Counted from the stretch's first letter, positions 11,098 through 23,234 are shown. The stretch: DNA of 64,000 bases from Chinchilla lanigera (GCF_000276665.1 NW_004955481.1:474301-538300); one strand, 5' to 3'. Numbers and translations: made by a program. The notes: generated from the sequence alone by a model not told the origin.

Positions 11098-12309
11098 TAC
11101 AAAGTAAGTAAATAACTAAAAGGGAAGGTGGAATGACAAGCTTTCAGTGAAACTGGATGCAGGACCAGGCATCCCTCAGAGGTGTTCCCTTCAGAACCAC
11201 CAGCGTCTCCACCTACTTTCACCTGCTCCTCTTCTCTGGCCAGGCCTATTTATTTCTGCTCAGCCAAAAAAATGGACAAACCATACATACCCCATTTCCT
11301 GTTCAATCTGTTGTTCACCCATTCTGTTTCTCAGAAATTGCTCCACAATATTTTGCACCCTTTCCAGCTGCTGTATTGCTTCCAGGGCCCCTCACAGACC
11401 CCAATTCCATGAGTGCATGGCCTGAGAGCCCCGGCCAGCTCATCTAGAGAGGGGTGTGCAGGGCACGGCCACTGAGCAGGTCCAGATGGCCCACACTATT
11501 CTGTTCGCTCCCAGGCCCCTTCCACCGCAGAGACCATAGAACATACATCGTGATTTTGGTGGACTAAGAGCGGATTATGAGACACAAAGGAAAGGAAAAA
11601 AGCAAAATAGTTTCAACTGAATTAGAACCCTAACAGTTCTTCTTTCTCAGGCACTTACAAACTCCCGAGCCCACACCCCAGGGCAGGGTGTACAGACGTT
11701 GCTAGGGCCCCCTAACAGGAGTCCCGGTTCACTTCAAGGAACTGGGCCAAGGGTGGGACATCAAAACCACTAAGATATCAGGGGATACATCCTCTGTGGA
11801 CACAGCCTCCCCACTCGTCTCTAGACTGGAAACTGACAGGGTCCCAAGGAAAAGCGGGGCCCACACAGCTCTGAGCAGAGAGGACTTGGACAGCAGCACT
11901 TGGCAATCCTAGGGTCAACTGTAAAGAAAATGCCAGAGGTCAGGATCTTGGGAGCCACCCCCACCACCCCCATTTGTATACCACATACCTTGCCCCCAAC
12001 ACATTACATTTACAGCATTTTACATTTTACCTAGAAATTTCCCATATGTCTGTGATTCACCCCTTCCCCAAGAAAGTAGCAATCACTCTCTTGGTTTTAC
12101 CACCCCCTCAAATCAGCACCCAACCTCAGAGGGACCAGCAGCCTTGATATATGTGTCTGTGCAAGTGCAAAGCACAACCTTGACCTTCTACACCTGAAAG
12201 AGCGAGTCTAGCATGGTCACGTGACCTGCCCAGTGAAGCAGGATCAAAGTTGCAGGATGAGATGCCCTGCATCTCACAGACAACCCCGGGACACAGATAA
12301 CCCCGGGGA

Positions 12310-12480
12310 TCCATCCTAGCTCCATCTAATACCAGCCAGGTCACTTTATACTGCTCCCCCAGGCCTTGGTTTCCTACATTTTAAAATGGAAGGAACAACA
12401 GGAGCCACCTCACAGGACTGGTGGGAATGGAACAAGGGAACATAACAAGTGTTGGGAACTGCAGCTATTTTTATCACTGT
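12310..12480 (+). repeat. MIR SINE
   Basis: Sense MIR-like order: CAGGTCACTTTATACTGCT, TTGGTTTCCTACATTTTAAA, ATGGAAG, CTCACAGGACTGGTGGGAAT. Confidence 0.7.
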
Positions 12481-12610
12481 CATAATGGAACGTGGCACTG
12501 ACTGTGTTTGAGCTTTTGAGGATCTGTTTCTGAGAGTGAATGTGACTCTGTGTGTGCCCTGAGTAACCTTGTGTGCTCATGTCTCAGTGCAGGTATGTCA
12601 GTGTGAGTGA

Positions 12611-12632
12611 GTGTGTGTGTGTGTGTGTGTGT
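12611..12632 (+). repeat. (GT)n microsatellite
   Basis: Eleven pure GT units. Confidence 0.95.
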
Positions 12633-12964
12633 ACAAAGATACCAGGGCCCATGATATATTACATGTGAACTGGATGTCAGCCACAGGATTAGGGACCTCT
12701 CCAGGAGAAAGCTCCCTCTGCTCCTGTCTGCTGCCCAAGGATGCAGACTATGTGTGAGCTTCCAGCTGCCACCTCCTTGGCACCACCTAGCGGCACTGGA
12801 TTTGTGCATCTCAGACATCTGCAGATTTCTGCAGCAGGTGACAAGTCACAAACTGGGACAAATCTCTGAGTTTATCCAGCCCTGCAAGTCCTCCAGGAGA
12901 ATCTGGCTTTTAGTCTCAACCAGAAGGGTCCAACAGAAGCTTCTGTGATTATAGATGTGATCTG

Positions 12965-13130
12965 CACCTATTCTGCCCAGTACAGTAGCCACTGACTGCA
13001 TGTGATTACTGCGCACTTGAAGTGCAGCTAGTGCAACCGAGGAAATGAATTTTTAATTGTATGCAATTAACTTAATTTAAATTGTCCCTCATGACCAGTG
13101 GCTGACACACTGGACAGCACTAGCCTAAAG
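12965..13130 (+). repeat. hAT-like nonautonomous DNA transposon
   Basis: Imperfect inverted ends (CCAGTACAGTAGCCACTG versus CAGTGGCTGACACACTGG) around an AT-rich core with CACTTGAAGTGCAGCTAGTG, as in Charlie-related MER elements. Confidence 0.65.
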
Positions 13131-13554
13131 ATTAGTTGAGTGCTAGATCCCAGCTGTGCCTCAAGCTAGATGGACCGACCTCTAGACCTCTCAGTTACAG
13201 GAACCAAGATGCCCTTCTTTTACTTACACCGGTTTGAACTGGGTTCTGGCCACTTCCACAAAGAGTCAATCAGACAACGTCCAACTGACCAATCAGGTCA
13301 TTTTGCAAAGTTTATGCAAATGCAAAACTCAAAGAAGGAAGTAGGAGGCAATGGACACTCGCTTCTAAGGGGCAAGAGGGACCAGGTGATTGGGGTTGCC
13401 ACTAGGTCACAAGCAGTGCACTATTTTCCTAGAATGACACCCCAATTCTGGAAGAACAGGGATTCAACATGACTGAAAGCTACCAAGGACATTTCTGTGC
13501 CTCTTTTGTATAGGCACAGGTGCAGGAGTGGAAACACACAGCTCAGTTCCCAGA

Positions 13555-13690
13555 TCACCAGGTACCTGACCTTAAGCAGGTGACAACCTCTGTACACCTC
13601 ACTTCCCCCACCTACAAAACAGGAATGGGAGCAAACATCTCAAAAAGATAGGTGAGGATCGAGATGATACACATGCAAGCACTTCCCACC
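13555..13690 (+). repeat. MIR/L2-like fragment
   Basis: CCTTAAGCAGGTGACAACCTC and CACCTACAAAACAGGAATGG resemble a sense MIR core. Confidence 0.5.
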
Positions 13691-14039
13691 GCTCAGCTGC
13701 AGAGTAGCATTTCATGTTTGCCAAAATCATTATTATCCCAGTGTTTACAATCTTTAAAAAATCCTGATTAATGTAACAGTTATCCAGATCACCCAGCTGA
13801 TGCTGGGGAACATTTCTTTCCTGCCCCCTGGCCTCCACATTTTGCAAGTCCTACCTTGTAGCATCTTGCAGCCATCTGTCTGTTTTCACCCTACACTTAA
13901 AGCCACCTTCATCTCCCTCTTGAGCAGCTGCTGGCCCATGTCCATCTGCACCTACCAGGATTCCACTGAGTCACCCCAGTAGCCATGGTGACTTTCCTGA
14001 AAAACTCTAATGGAGTTGCTCTGCAGCCCTATTCCAAGC

Positions 14040-14360
14040 CTCCAACCAATGACTCAAACTTATCCTTTATGGCTGAGTAGTAGCTGGAGTCATTTGTAGG
14101 CAAATGGATAGATCTTGAAACCATAATGCTAAGAGAAATAAATTAGACATGGAAGGTTAAATACACATGGTTTCTCCAATATAAGAGAGCCAAAATATAA
14201 ATAACTTTAAAGAGTAGAGTTAAAGAGCTGTGGTACGAAATAAGGACGTAGACCGTGGAGATGGGAAGGGGATCTTGGAAAAGGGGGAGAAGAGAGGATG
14301 GGAGGGGCAAGAGGGAAGAAAAATGATCAAAATGTGAGTGTATATGCACTAATTTCCCAA
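14040..14360 (+). repeat. L1 3'-end fragment
   Basis: GGCTGAGTAGTAGC, ATGGATAGATCTTGAAACCA, ATGCTAAGAGAAATAAATTA and ATAAGAGAGCCAAAATA match L1 3' end sequence. Confidence 0.75.
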
Positions 14361-14366
14361 AATGAA

Positions 14367-14784
14367 TGTAACTGTTCTGGCTTGTGTCTAGACGTCTCTC
14401 CAGAGCCTCAGGCGGTCATAGGTGGGGCTTTTTCAGAGGTGGCTGGAGCTAGAGTGTGTGACTGATTCATGGTGCAATGCTGGGATTAAGGGTGTGTGAT
14501 TACTAAATCAGCCCACTGATTGGTTTGGCACTGCCCTAATCCCAGTAGTCTAGATGGAGTATGAAAGAGGCAGAAAGACGCTGTAATGCTTCCTTGTTGC
14601 TTTGCTACCTTCCACCTGTCATGAATGTATCTCCTCTGAGAGGCCTATCTGCCACACCACCTGCTTCAGAGCCAGCTGATTATGGACTGAAACCTCTACA
14701 AACTGCGAGACAAATAAACCTTTCCTCCCTTAACTTATGGGTGTTGGGTATTTTGTCTTAACGATGAGAAAAGTAACTAAGACA
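14367..14784 (+). mobile_element. MaLR (MT-like) solo LTR
   Basis: Begins TGTAACTGTTCTGGCTTGTG, contains TATGGACTGAAACCTCTACA and the AATAAA signal (ACAAATAAACCTTTCC), ends AACTAAGACA. Opposite orientation to the LTRs that follow. Confidence 0.8.
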
Positions 14785-15102
14785 GTAATTATTATGTACA
14801 TAGCATGAGCACATATTTATTTAAAAATCACTTATCATCTAAAAAGCAAAAACCTCCCACCATCTCACCACAGCTCAGCAAATGAAACATTCTAACACCT
14901 GACCTGCACAACCTACCACCACAACCCAGTCCCCTCTCTTTGGACCTGATTCTCTCTTCTCAGACTCCAGATTTAACCTCTGTAACCTAGGCATCCCTTG
15001 CTCTCCTCACCTCTGATTCAACAGAGAGACCAAAGGAACCCAGAAATACACCTTAGGAAATGTAAGAATTTAGTAGAGAAAACAGAAAATTTGTTAAAGT
15101 AT

Positions 15103-15463
15103 TGTCTTGGTTACTTTTCTCTCGCTGCTGGGACAAAATACCTGACGCCCAAAATTAAGGAAGGAAAGGTTTATTTCGCTTACAGTTCGTGGAAGTTTCA
15201 ATCCGTACTTGGCAGATTAAAAGGCAGAGTGGCACACTGCAGAGGGCTGCATCTCAGGGCGGCAGCACAGCAAAGCCGCAAGCACCCACCAGGGCGGAAT
15301 TGGGGAGGAATGCCCTCAAGCACTCTCTTCCTCTCCCTTACATATGCAAACTATCCACCCCAGGGCGGGTGCAGCTCTCACACCCACAATTATTCAACTC
15401 TAAAAGCCTGCCCCGTGACCACGTGAGGCTTTGGAGGGGACACACAGACATAAACCATAACAA
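15103..15463 (-). mobile_element. MaLR (MT-like) LTR
   Basis: Reverse LTR: TGTCTTGGTTACTTTTCTCT at its 3' end and ACATAAACCATAACA at its 5' end, AAATAAACC polyadenylation region retained. Oriented with RAP1GAP2 transcription. Confidence 0.8.
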
Positions 15464-15557
15464 GTATAGTCTGACACAACTGGCTAATTATTTGGGGAAT
15501 AATAAAATTATAATTTAACCTCAAATTAAATTCCAGATGGACTAAATAATTAAATGC

Positions 15558-15934
15558 TATCTTGGTTACTTTTCTCTCATTGCTGAGACAAAATACCTGA
15601 TGCCCAAATTAAAGAGGGAAAGGTTTATTTAGGTCACACTTTGTAGAGGTTTCAGTCCATACTTGGTCAGCTCCAAGGCAGAGTGGCACATGGCAGAGGG
15701 CAACAGTTGATCATGGTGGAAAACAGCAAATGCAGCAAGAGCAAAAAGGGAGGAGCAGCAGAGAGCAAACCTCTTTCCCTTCCTTATACTGTATACAGCC
15801 TGCCCACTCCAGGGCGGGTGTAGCATTCACACCCATAATCCCAGCATTGGACCATGAAGCAATCAAAAACTCTAGAAGTCCACCCCATGACTGCATGAGG
15901 CTTTGGGGGAACATCTAGACACAAACCATAACAA
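15558..15934 (-). mobile_element. MaLR (MT-like) LTR
   Basis: Close relative of the previous LTR (same GACAAAATACCTGATGCCC block and CACAAACCATAACA end), about 95 bp away. Confidence 0.82.
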
Positions 15935-15950
15935 ATGCAAAATGTGAACT

Positions 15951-16125
15951 CAGCCCGGTGGCATGTGCCTGTAATCCCAGCACTCTGAGAGGTTGAGGCA
16001 GGCCTAGGTAATTTAGCTACTTGGTGAGATTCTGTTTTAAAACAAAAAATAAGAGGGCTGGGGGTGTAGCTTAGTGTAAAGGCCCTGGACTAAATCCCTA
16101 GTACTGAGGGAGGGGGTAAAAAATA
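15951..16125 (+). repeat. B1-dID dimeric SINE
   Basis: CAGCCCGGTGGCATGTGCCT, then AATAAGAGGGCTGGGGGTGT and an ID end CTAAATCCCTAGTACTG. Confidence 0.85.
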
Positions 16126-16308
16126 AAATTGTTAATGAAAAAGCACATAGGCAATCATTAACACTCTACATAGAGAAGGACTTTTCTAAGCATAAAAACA
16201 ATAGAAGTCATGAATGGAAAAAATTGGTAGATTTTACTACCTAAAAATGTAATATTTTGCATTAAAAAACAAGAATGAAACGTATAGACAAAGAGCAAAC
16301 CAAAAGAC

Positions 16309-16755
16309 TGTCTCAGTTACTTGTCTTGAGTAAATCTGTGTAACTTTTCTTGTTGAGACAAAATACCCAACACTCAAAGTTCAAGGAGGAAAGGCTTATT
16401 GTAGCTCACAGTTTGTGGAGGTTTCAGTCAATAGTCAGCCGGCTCTAGGCAGGGTGGTATGGCAAACAGGCATCACAGAAACAGTCCATGGTGTGGCAAG
16501 GCAAAAGACAGCAAGCAGCAAGCAGCAGTAAAGTAGCAAAACAGCAAAAGCAACAGCCTGCCTATCCCTTCCAAGCCACCCACCTTTTGGGTGCCAACTA
16601 CACTCTGGGTGGGGCACTCCTTAATCCTAACATCATACTCTAAATCTCAGCATTACACCTTTAATTCCAGCATCACACACCCTAATCTAGCCACCTTCAA
16701 ACGTCCTATCACTCCATGAGGCTTTGGGTGGACATCTAGGTACAAGCCATAACAA
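16309..16755 (-). mobile_element. MaLR (MT-like) LTR
   Basis: GAGACAAAATACCCAACACT and TAGGTACAAGCCATAACA ends; more diverged and slightly longer than its neighbours. Confidence 0.8.
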
Positions 16756-16879
16756 AGAGTATTTGGAAATAGGAATATGAACAACAAAAGGTCAACACCT
16801 TTGATATGAAAAGAGCTTTAACAAATAAACAAGAAAAAGGTGAACAGCCAAAAATGGGCAACAGTCATTAAGACATTTT

Positions 16880-17045
16880 AGGAAGGGAGGAAAGAAGGAA
16901 GGAAGGAAGGAAGGAAGGAGGAAGGAAGGAAGAAAGGAAGGAAGGCAGGAAGGAAGGAAGGAAGGAAGGAAAAAAAGAAGAAAGGAAGGAAAGAAGGGAG
17001 GGAGGGAGGGAGGAGAAAGGAGAAAATAGGAGAAAGAAGTGAAAA
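16880..17045 (+). repeat. (GGAA)n purine tract
   Basis: About 165 bases almost wholly of A and G, mainly GGAA units with GGGA and AAAG variants. Confidence 0.97.
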
Positions 17046-17079
17046 GTAACACAGATTTACTCATAGAAAAGAAAAATTT

Positions 17080-17150
17080 GGTGGTAAAGTGATTGCCTAG
17101 CATGTACAAGGTCCCAGGATCAATTCCCAGGACTGGAAAGGAAAAAAAAA
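17080..17150 (+). repeat. Truncated ID SINE
   Basis: GTGATTGCCTAGCATGTACA and GGATCAATTCCCAGGACTGG. Confidence 0.8.
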
Positions 17151-17339
17151 GTCAGTCATAGCGAACTAAAGGAAATAATCAGAGACACATATACTTAAGG
17201 TCTCATTCTATATTATTTAATAGTCAGAAATTGAAAACCTTAACATCTAAAATTGAACCAAGAGTTAAATAAATTATGGAACATTGGGATATAACAGTAT
17301 GTGACATTTTAAACCATATATTTAAAGAATACTTAATGT

Positions 17340-17406
17340 TGGGCTGAGGGGGTAGCTCAATGGTAGTGTCTAGCACCTATAAGGTCCCTGGGTTCAATTC
17401 TTAGTA

Positions 17407-17450
<44 letters not shown>
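17340..17450 (+). repeat. ID SINE with (CA)n tail
   Basis: GGGCTGAGGGGGTAGCTCAA head, TTCAATTCTTAGTACTG end, then (CA)n at 17413-17450. Confidence 0.9.
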
Positions 17451-17452
<2 letters not shown>

Positions 17453-17502
17453 CATGTAATGTTCAAAAAATGTCATTATATACTGTTTTAAAAAGAAGTT
17501 AA

Positions 17503-17695
17503 AGCTGAGCACGGTGGCACACAATCCCAGCTACTCAAGAGGTTTAAGCAGAGCAATCACAAATTCAAGGCCAGCCTGGGCAACCTGGCAAGATCCTGTC
17601 TCAAAATAAAAAATAAAAAGGTCTTGGGATGTAGGTCAAGTAGTAGAGTGTTCCAGGGTCTATCACCCATACCACAAAATAATAACAATAAAAAT
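17503..17695 (+). repeat. B1-dID dimeric SINE
   Basis: GCTGAGCACGGTGGCACACA start, CAAGGCCAGCCTGGGCAACC, ID half GGTCTTGGGATGTAGGTCAA. Confidence 0.85.
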
Positions 17696-18234
17696 TGAAA
17701 GAAGTTAAGAAACAGAAAACTATGAAGAAACCCATTAAAATGATAGCACTTTAAGTGGTAGAACATGGGTTATTTTTACTTCTCATCTCAACATTTGTAC
17801 ATGTTTTCTAAAACCTCTACAGTGAATATGTGCTATTTTTATAATCAGGAAAAATGCTATTTTTAAAAAGAGGTTAAAAAAAAAAAAAAAAGATTGTACT
17901 AATATGGGGAAATGTTTGTGATCCAGCTCAGAAAAAAAAGAGGAATACAAGAATATTCTCCCCGGCTTGAAGAGAGGGACTCAAAGGAGGCACCGGCATT
18001 GTGCCTGCTGCTTGAGCCAGAGGGTTTCATTCACTTATTCAGAATTACACTAATGTTTGTAGCATAAATAAAATAAAACAAAATGTACTTGTGTCAGCCA
18101 AATTGATGTGAACATTAAAAGTCACAGGATGTGGGGAATGGGACTGGTGGATTCGCCTTACACTGCACGGAGCTGCAGCCCTGCAGCTTCACCCTGGGTC
18201 CCTCCCCTGGGGACCTCTCACAAGTACATGGAGA

Positions 18235-18415
18235 AAAACAACCAACACATCTGGTGCACACTATATCCTTGCACTGTTCTAAGCACTGGGCATGTGTAAG
18301 CTTAGCTGCCCCAAAAATAATACTAGAAGAAGATTTTAGGGCTTATTATTAGTCTCATTTTTCAGATGTACAAACTGAGAGACACAGAGAAATTAACCTA
18401 CTTGAGGACTTGGGG
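18235..18415 (-). repeat. MIR SINE
   Basis: CACTGTTCTAAGCACTGGGC and TTCAGATGTACAAACTGAGA follow antisense MIR order. Confidence 0.7.
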
Positions 18416-18499
18416 CTGATCTGAACCCAGTCCAGTCAAGATCTGAACCCAGACAGTTTGGAACCAGAACACCATATCAAACAAATTCAAAGATGTCAC

Positions 18500-18995
18500 A
18501 TATAGTCATCTCTCATTATCTTGAGAGGATTAGTTCCAGAATCCCCCACACATACCAAAATCAAAGGACGCTAGTGTATCTTATATAAATTGGCATGGTA
18601 TTTGCATACAATGTATGCATATCCTCCCATATATTTCTTTTTTCTGAGACAGGGTCTCACTATGCAGCTCTGGCTGGCCTTGAACTCACTATGTAGCCCA
18701 GGCTGGCCTTGAACTCACAGCAACCCTCCTGCCTCAGCTTCCTAAGTACTGGGATTAATGTATATATCACCACTCCTGGCCTCTTCCCATATACTTTAAA
18801 TTACTCTAAGTACCTAATACAATTTAAACATAGCTTATTATACTGTATCACTTATTATACTGTATACTTATTATACTGTATCATTAGGGAATAATGACAA
18901 TGGAAAAAGTCTATGTAGTTTAGTACAGATACAATTTCTCCAAAAAAAATTTTCTAAGATTGGTTGAATCTGTCCATGTGGAACCTGACAATAGA
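18500..18995 (-). repeat. MER2-like (TcMar-Tigger) DNA transposon, split by a B1
   Basis: TCCAGAATCCCCCACACATA, ACCAAAATCAAAGGACGC, GGAATAATGACAATGGAAAA and TTGGTTGAATCTGTCCATGT occur in MER2 order. Confidence 0.75.
18637..18781 (-). repeat. B1 SINE
   Basis: GAGACAGGGTCTCACTATGC, two copies of CTGGCCTTGAACTCAC (internal duplication), nested in the MER2-like element. Confidence 0.92.
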
Positions 18996-20506
18996 GAGGG
19001 CCAACCATACACACCAAAACTGTATAGCATCTCTAGCTGTATGTCGATGTGGAAATATTAATAATATGGACTGAGACAGAATATGTATTTTTTTCTCATT
19101 GTTGCCACCTCTATGCATGGAAGAAACAGAGGAATGGGGACAAAAAAAAAAGGCAATTACAGAAACTTAACTTTATCTGTGATTTTTTTTTTTAAGCTCA
19201 AAAAGTTAAACACAGTATTAACATTCCTATTCATTGCTTTCCTGTCACTGGAATAAAACACCTGACACCTGCAGTTTAAAAGATGAGAGGGTTATTCTGG
19301 CTCACAATTTCAGAGGGTTCAGTCCACCGTCATCTGGAACAACACAGTGGAAGGAAGGACATGGTAGAGGAAACTGCTCAACCCAAGGCAGTCAGGAAGC
19401 AGGGAAAGAAGGGAGAACCCATGGTGGGAGATATACCACCCGCATGCACGCCCTCAGCAACACACTTCTTCCAACCAAGCCCCACATTTAACTGTGAACT
19501 CATCAGTGGATCAAGCTGTTGATGAGTAGAGCACCTCCATGGTCCAATCACCTTCCAAAAGACACACCTCCAGACACATGGAACTTGGGGTCATTCTAGA
19601 TCTAAACTATAACATTCCACCTCTGGACCCCAAAAGGTTCATGTCATTTCTGGTTATGTAAAATGTACATAATCTATCTCTCTAAGAGTCAAAAAGTCTT
19701 CACAATTTTCAGCACTGCTGAAAAGTCCAAGTCTAAAGTCTCTTCTAAGCCTCAACACAAACTCTTAGCTGTGAGCCCCTGCAAAAATCAAAAAGAAAGT
19801 TAAATACTTCCAACATGCAATGGCACAGGGCAGACAGTCCCACTCCAAAAGAGTGAAATAGAAAGGGAGGGAGTGAAGCAAGACCAAAACCCAGCAGGGC
19901 AAACATAAAATCCTACAGCTCTGTGTTCAGCACCCAAGGTAGATTCTGGTGACATGTGAGCTCCAAAGGCCTTAGGCAGCCCCACCCCATGGCCTTGCTG
20001 GATGCAGCCACATGGCCTCTCTTGGGCTAGCTCCACTTGCTGGCTAACATTTTCCAGAGTAAACATTCCACGTTCCTGACATCTCCAACGTCCTGTGGTC
20101 TCCACTCCACCAGGGGTTTCATTCATACAGCTTCCTGTTTTCAGGGATTTCCAGCAAGGACCCTGACCCTGTCATAAATTTTTGCCTTGGCTCCCAGGTC
20201 TTCTTCTGAAAGCTGAGTGGAAGCCTTCATGATCCCATAACTCTTGCATTCTGCATAATTTTTAAAAATGCACCACATGGATGATCCCAAGGTTTGCAGC
20301 CAGCTGGAGCAGTAGCCTGGCCTGCTTGGACATAGCTGCAGCTGCCTCTGAATGCCCAGGTTGCTGCACCCAGGGAAGCATTTCCCTAGGCAACCCTGAA
20401 TGAGTAGGATATCCTGGGGCACTTCTCAAAACAAAATCTTCCAAAGGAGTTTGCCCTTTTACACCATTGAGCTTTCCAGGGAGTGGAACTTGGCCATTTC
20501 TTTTCT

Positions 20507-20612
20507 TCGTTTGTTTGTTTGTTTTTGTTTTTTTTTCCGGTACCGGGAATTGAACTCACAACCTTGCACTTCCCAGGCAGGCACTGTGCTGCTGAGCTAA
20601 ATCTCCAGCCCC
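20507..20612 (-). repeat. ID SINE inside the MaLR internal region
   Basis: GGTACCGGGAATTGAACTCA ... GAGCTAAATCTCCAGCCCC; flanked by AACTTGGCCAT repeats (about 20486 and 20614), a likely target-site duplication. Confidence 0.92.
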
Positions 20613-20917
20613 CAACTTGGCCATGTCCTAAGATACCCTCAGGACATCTTTCCTACTGTTCTGATGCAGAGTACTTGGCTTCTTTTTAATGCTAATATTG
20701 TCAGGAACCACATTCTCTTTGGCCCCAATTTTATACATGCTTCCTGTTTGGCCAAGCTTTATTTTTTATTTTTCTGCCTTCTCTTTTGTCCCTGATTTCC
20801 ACCCTAAATATGGCTGAAAACACAGCCTGAATGTTGGGGAAAATTTCCTCCATCAGATGAATTAGTCCACTACCTTTAAATTCAGCTTCACACAAAATCC
20901 TTTCTTTTCTTTGCTTT

Positions 20918-21080
20918 TTTTTTTTTAATCTTTTGTCTTTTTGAGACAGGGTCTCACTGTGCAGTTCAGGCTGGCCTTGAACTCACTTTGTAGCCCACAT
21001 TGGTCTCAAACTTGCAGTGATCCTCCTGCCTCAGCCTCCCAAGTGCTGGGATTACAGGCATGCGCCACCACACCTGGCTT
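20918..21080 (-). repeat. B1 SINE inside the MaLR internal region
   Basis: Poly-T, GAGACAGGGTCTCACTGTGC; ends CGCCACCACACCTGGC. Flanks share CTTCACACAAA (before and after), a target-site duplication. Confidence 0.93.
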
Positions 21081-21811
21081 CACACAAAGTCTTAGGACAT
21101 GAACAAAACATAGACAAATTCTTTGTCAGAGTGAAACATGCCTGTCCTCTAGTCCAGTTCCCAATAGTCCTCATTTCCAAGTGAAAGTTCATGAGCCTGA
21201 CCTGTTCACATTCCTGTTAGCACTTTCTGAGCTTCAACCAGAATCACCCATCTAGCTCAGCCTGCAGCATTCCAGGGTTTCTTTAGACCACATCTCCAAA
21301 GCTTCCCAACTCTTCCCACATACCAGTTCCAAAGGCTTCTAAACCACATGGTCAGGTACAATCACAGCAGCAATTTCACTTCTCCAATGGAGCAGGCAAT
21401 TCTCTGTATTAGTCAGTTTTCCCATCACAGACACACAAGCCCAACGCCCACAATATAAAAGAGGATGGGCTTATTTAGCTCAGTTTCCAATGAATGTGGA
21501 CCAGGATTACTTGGCTTCAAGGCAGAAATAACATGGTCAAAGGTCATGGCAGAGAAAAGCTGTTCAACCATGGCAACCAGGAAGCACAGAGAGCAGGGAG
21601 GAGCCAAGAAGGGAGATGGGCCCTCCAAAGGCCCCCAGTCACACTCCTCTTTCAACCAGACCCCGTCTCCTCACAGCACGTTTCGCTATAAACTCACTAG
21701 TGGATCAATCTGCAGATGAGTGTAGCACCCTCATGGTCCAATCATCTTCCCCAAACCCCACCTCTGAATCCGTGAGACTTTAGGGAGACATCCTAGATCC
21801 AAACCATAACA

Positions 21812-22295
21812 CTATATGATCCAGCAGTTTTACTCCTAGGTATAAACCCAAAAGAATCCAAAGCAAGGATTCAAACAGATATTTGTACACTCACAACAGC
21901 ATTATTCACAGCAGGCAGATGTCCACTGGTATATGAATGGCTAAAGAAAATTTATATATGCACAATGAACTATTATTATTCAGCCTTCGAAAGGCAGAAA
22001 TCCTAATACATGCTGCAACACGGATGAATCTTGAAGACATTATGGTAAGTAAAATAAACCAGACACAAAAGCACAAATGCTGTATGATTTCACTTCTATG
22101 AGGTCACAGAGTAATCAAATCTACAGAAATAGAAAATAGAGTGGTGGCTGCCTGGGGCTGAGAGAAGGGAGGATGGAGGGTTAGTGCTTAATGAGTGTAG
22201 AGTTTTAGTTTGAGATGATGAAAAGGTCCTAGATATGGACAGCGATGACAGCTGATTTTCTTTTATGTATATTTCATCACAATTTTTTAAAAGAT
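21812..22295 (+). repeat. L1M-type 3'-end fragment
   Basis: GATCCAGCAGTTTTACTCCT, TGGATGAATCTTGAAGACAT, AAACCAGACACAAAAGCACA and GGTGGCTGCCTGGGGCTGAG are landmarks of old mammalian L1 3' ends. Confidence 0.85.
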
Positions 22296-22327
22296 TTGAT
22301 GAAAATGAGATAAAATGTTAACAGCTG

Positions 22328-22400
22328 TCAGTTGGAGGTGTATCCCAGTAGTAAAGCCCTTACCTAACATGTTCAAGGCCATGGGTTCCAACCCGAGCAC

Positions 22401-22428
<28 letters not shown>
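22328..22428 (+). repeat. ID SINE with (CA)n tail
   Basis: Diverged ID ending GGGTTCCAACCCGAGCACC, then (CA)n at 22401-22428. Confidence 0.85.
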
Positions 22429-22432
<4 letters not shown>

Positions 22433-22610
22433 AGTGAACAACTATTGATTCTGGGTCTTGAGTACCCAAAGGTTTGCCGTATCACTATCCTTAAAAAAAA
22501 TAAATAAATAAAAAAGGTGAAAAGAGCCTCAGTATGGATGAGGAGGAGGAAACAAGACCCTCAGCAGGGAGAATGTCCCTGGAAGCTAAAAACTGGCTCG
22601 AGATTTTCCA

Positions 22611-22673
22611 TCTCTTCCCCCTCCTCCTCCTCCTCCTCCTCCTCTTCCTTCTCCTCCTCTTCCCCCTCTTCCT
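22611..22673 (+). repeat. (CTC)n pyrimidine tract
   Basis: Uninterrupted pyrimidine run of CTC/CTT units. Confidence 0.95.
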
Positions 22674-23019
22674 GTTTTTACTGCACAGCGGTTCCTATGG
22701 AAACATGGGGCACCTTGGGCTCCCAGAGCTCAGCCCAGGTGCTGCTAACTCCAGGAATGATACCAGTGTGTGAGTAAAAGAAAATCCCTGACCATCAAGG
22801 GCCGTGTACATTTACACTTGCCCTTGTTTCCACGTCTCTCCAGTGACTGTTTCATACATGTGCACGCATCTGTCTCAGGAGGCAGGCTTGGGTCTGGGTG
22901 CACATCACTCCAGAATGGAATTTACCTGCATGCATATTACATGAGTGCGCTGGCAGGCATGTGAGAATACCAACTAGCCCAGGACCATCACTAATAGCAT
23001 CAGAAATACTGAGGTGGGT

Positions 23020-23185
23020 AGCATTTACCAAGCATCATGTGCTCAGCCTGTGCTTCGTGCTTCTCCTGCATCATCTCTTTTAAACTTCACAACAATAGTA
23101 CCCTGGTATAGACACTATTATTCTTCCCAGGTAAAGAAACTGGGGCATAGAGAGGCTGTGTGGCTTGCCCAAGGTCATGCAGAGC
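23020..23185 (-). repeat. MIR SINE
   Basis: AAAGAAACTGGGGCATAGAG and GGCTTGCCCAAGGTCATGCA. Confidence 0.8.
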
Positions 23186-23234
23186 ACATACGCCCAACTA
23201 GTGAATCTTCATTGTGGGTAAGAGTGCTTTAAAT

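Larger units (their letters stand above)
19220..21811 (-). mobile_element. Near-complete MaLR retroelement
   Basis: Reverse LTRs at 19220-19613 (3') and 21405-21811 (5', TGTATTAGTCAGTTTTCCCA to AACCATAACA) flank about 1.8 kb of noncoding internal sequence. Internal landmarks such as AAAAGTCCAAGTCTAAAGTC, GGCAGCCCCACCCC and GCTGGATGCAGCC match MaLR internal regions. No gag-pol frame survives; these ERVL-derived elements are naturally noncoding. An ID and a B1 are inserted. It lies in the sense direction of RAP1GAP2. Confidence 0.8.

Noticed and set aside
15100..16755. Three similar blocks considered as a tandem gene family
   Set aside because: LTR ends and AATAAA signals show they are MaLR LTRs.
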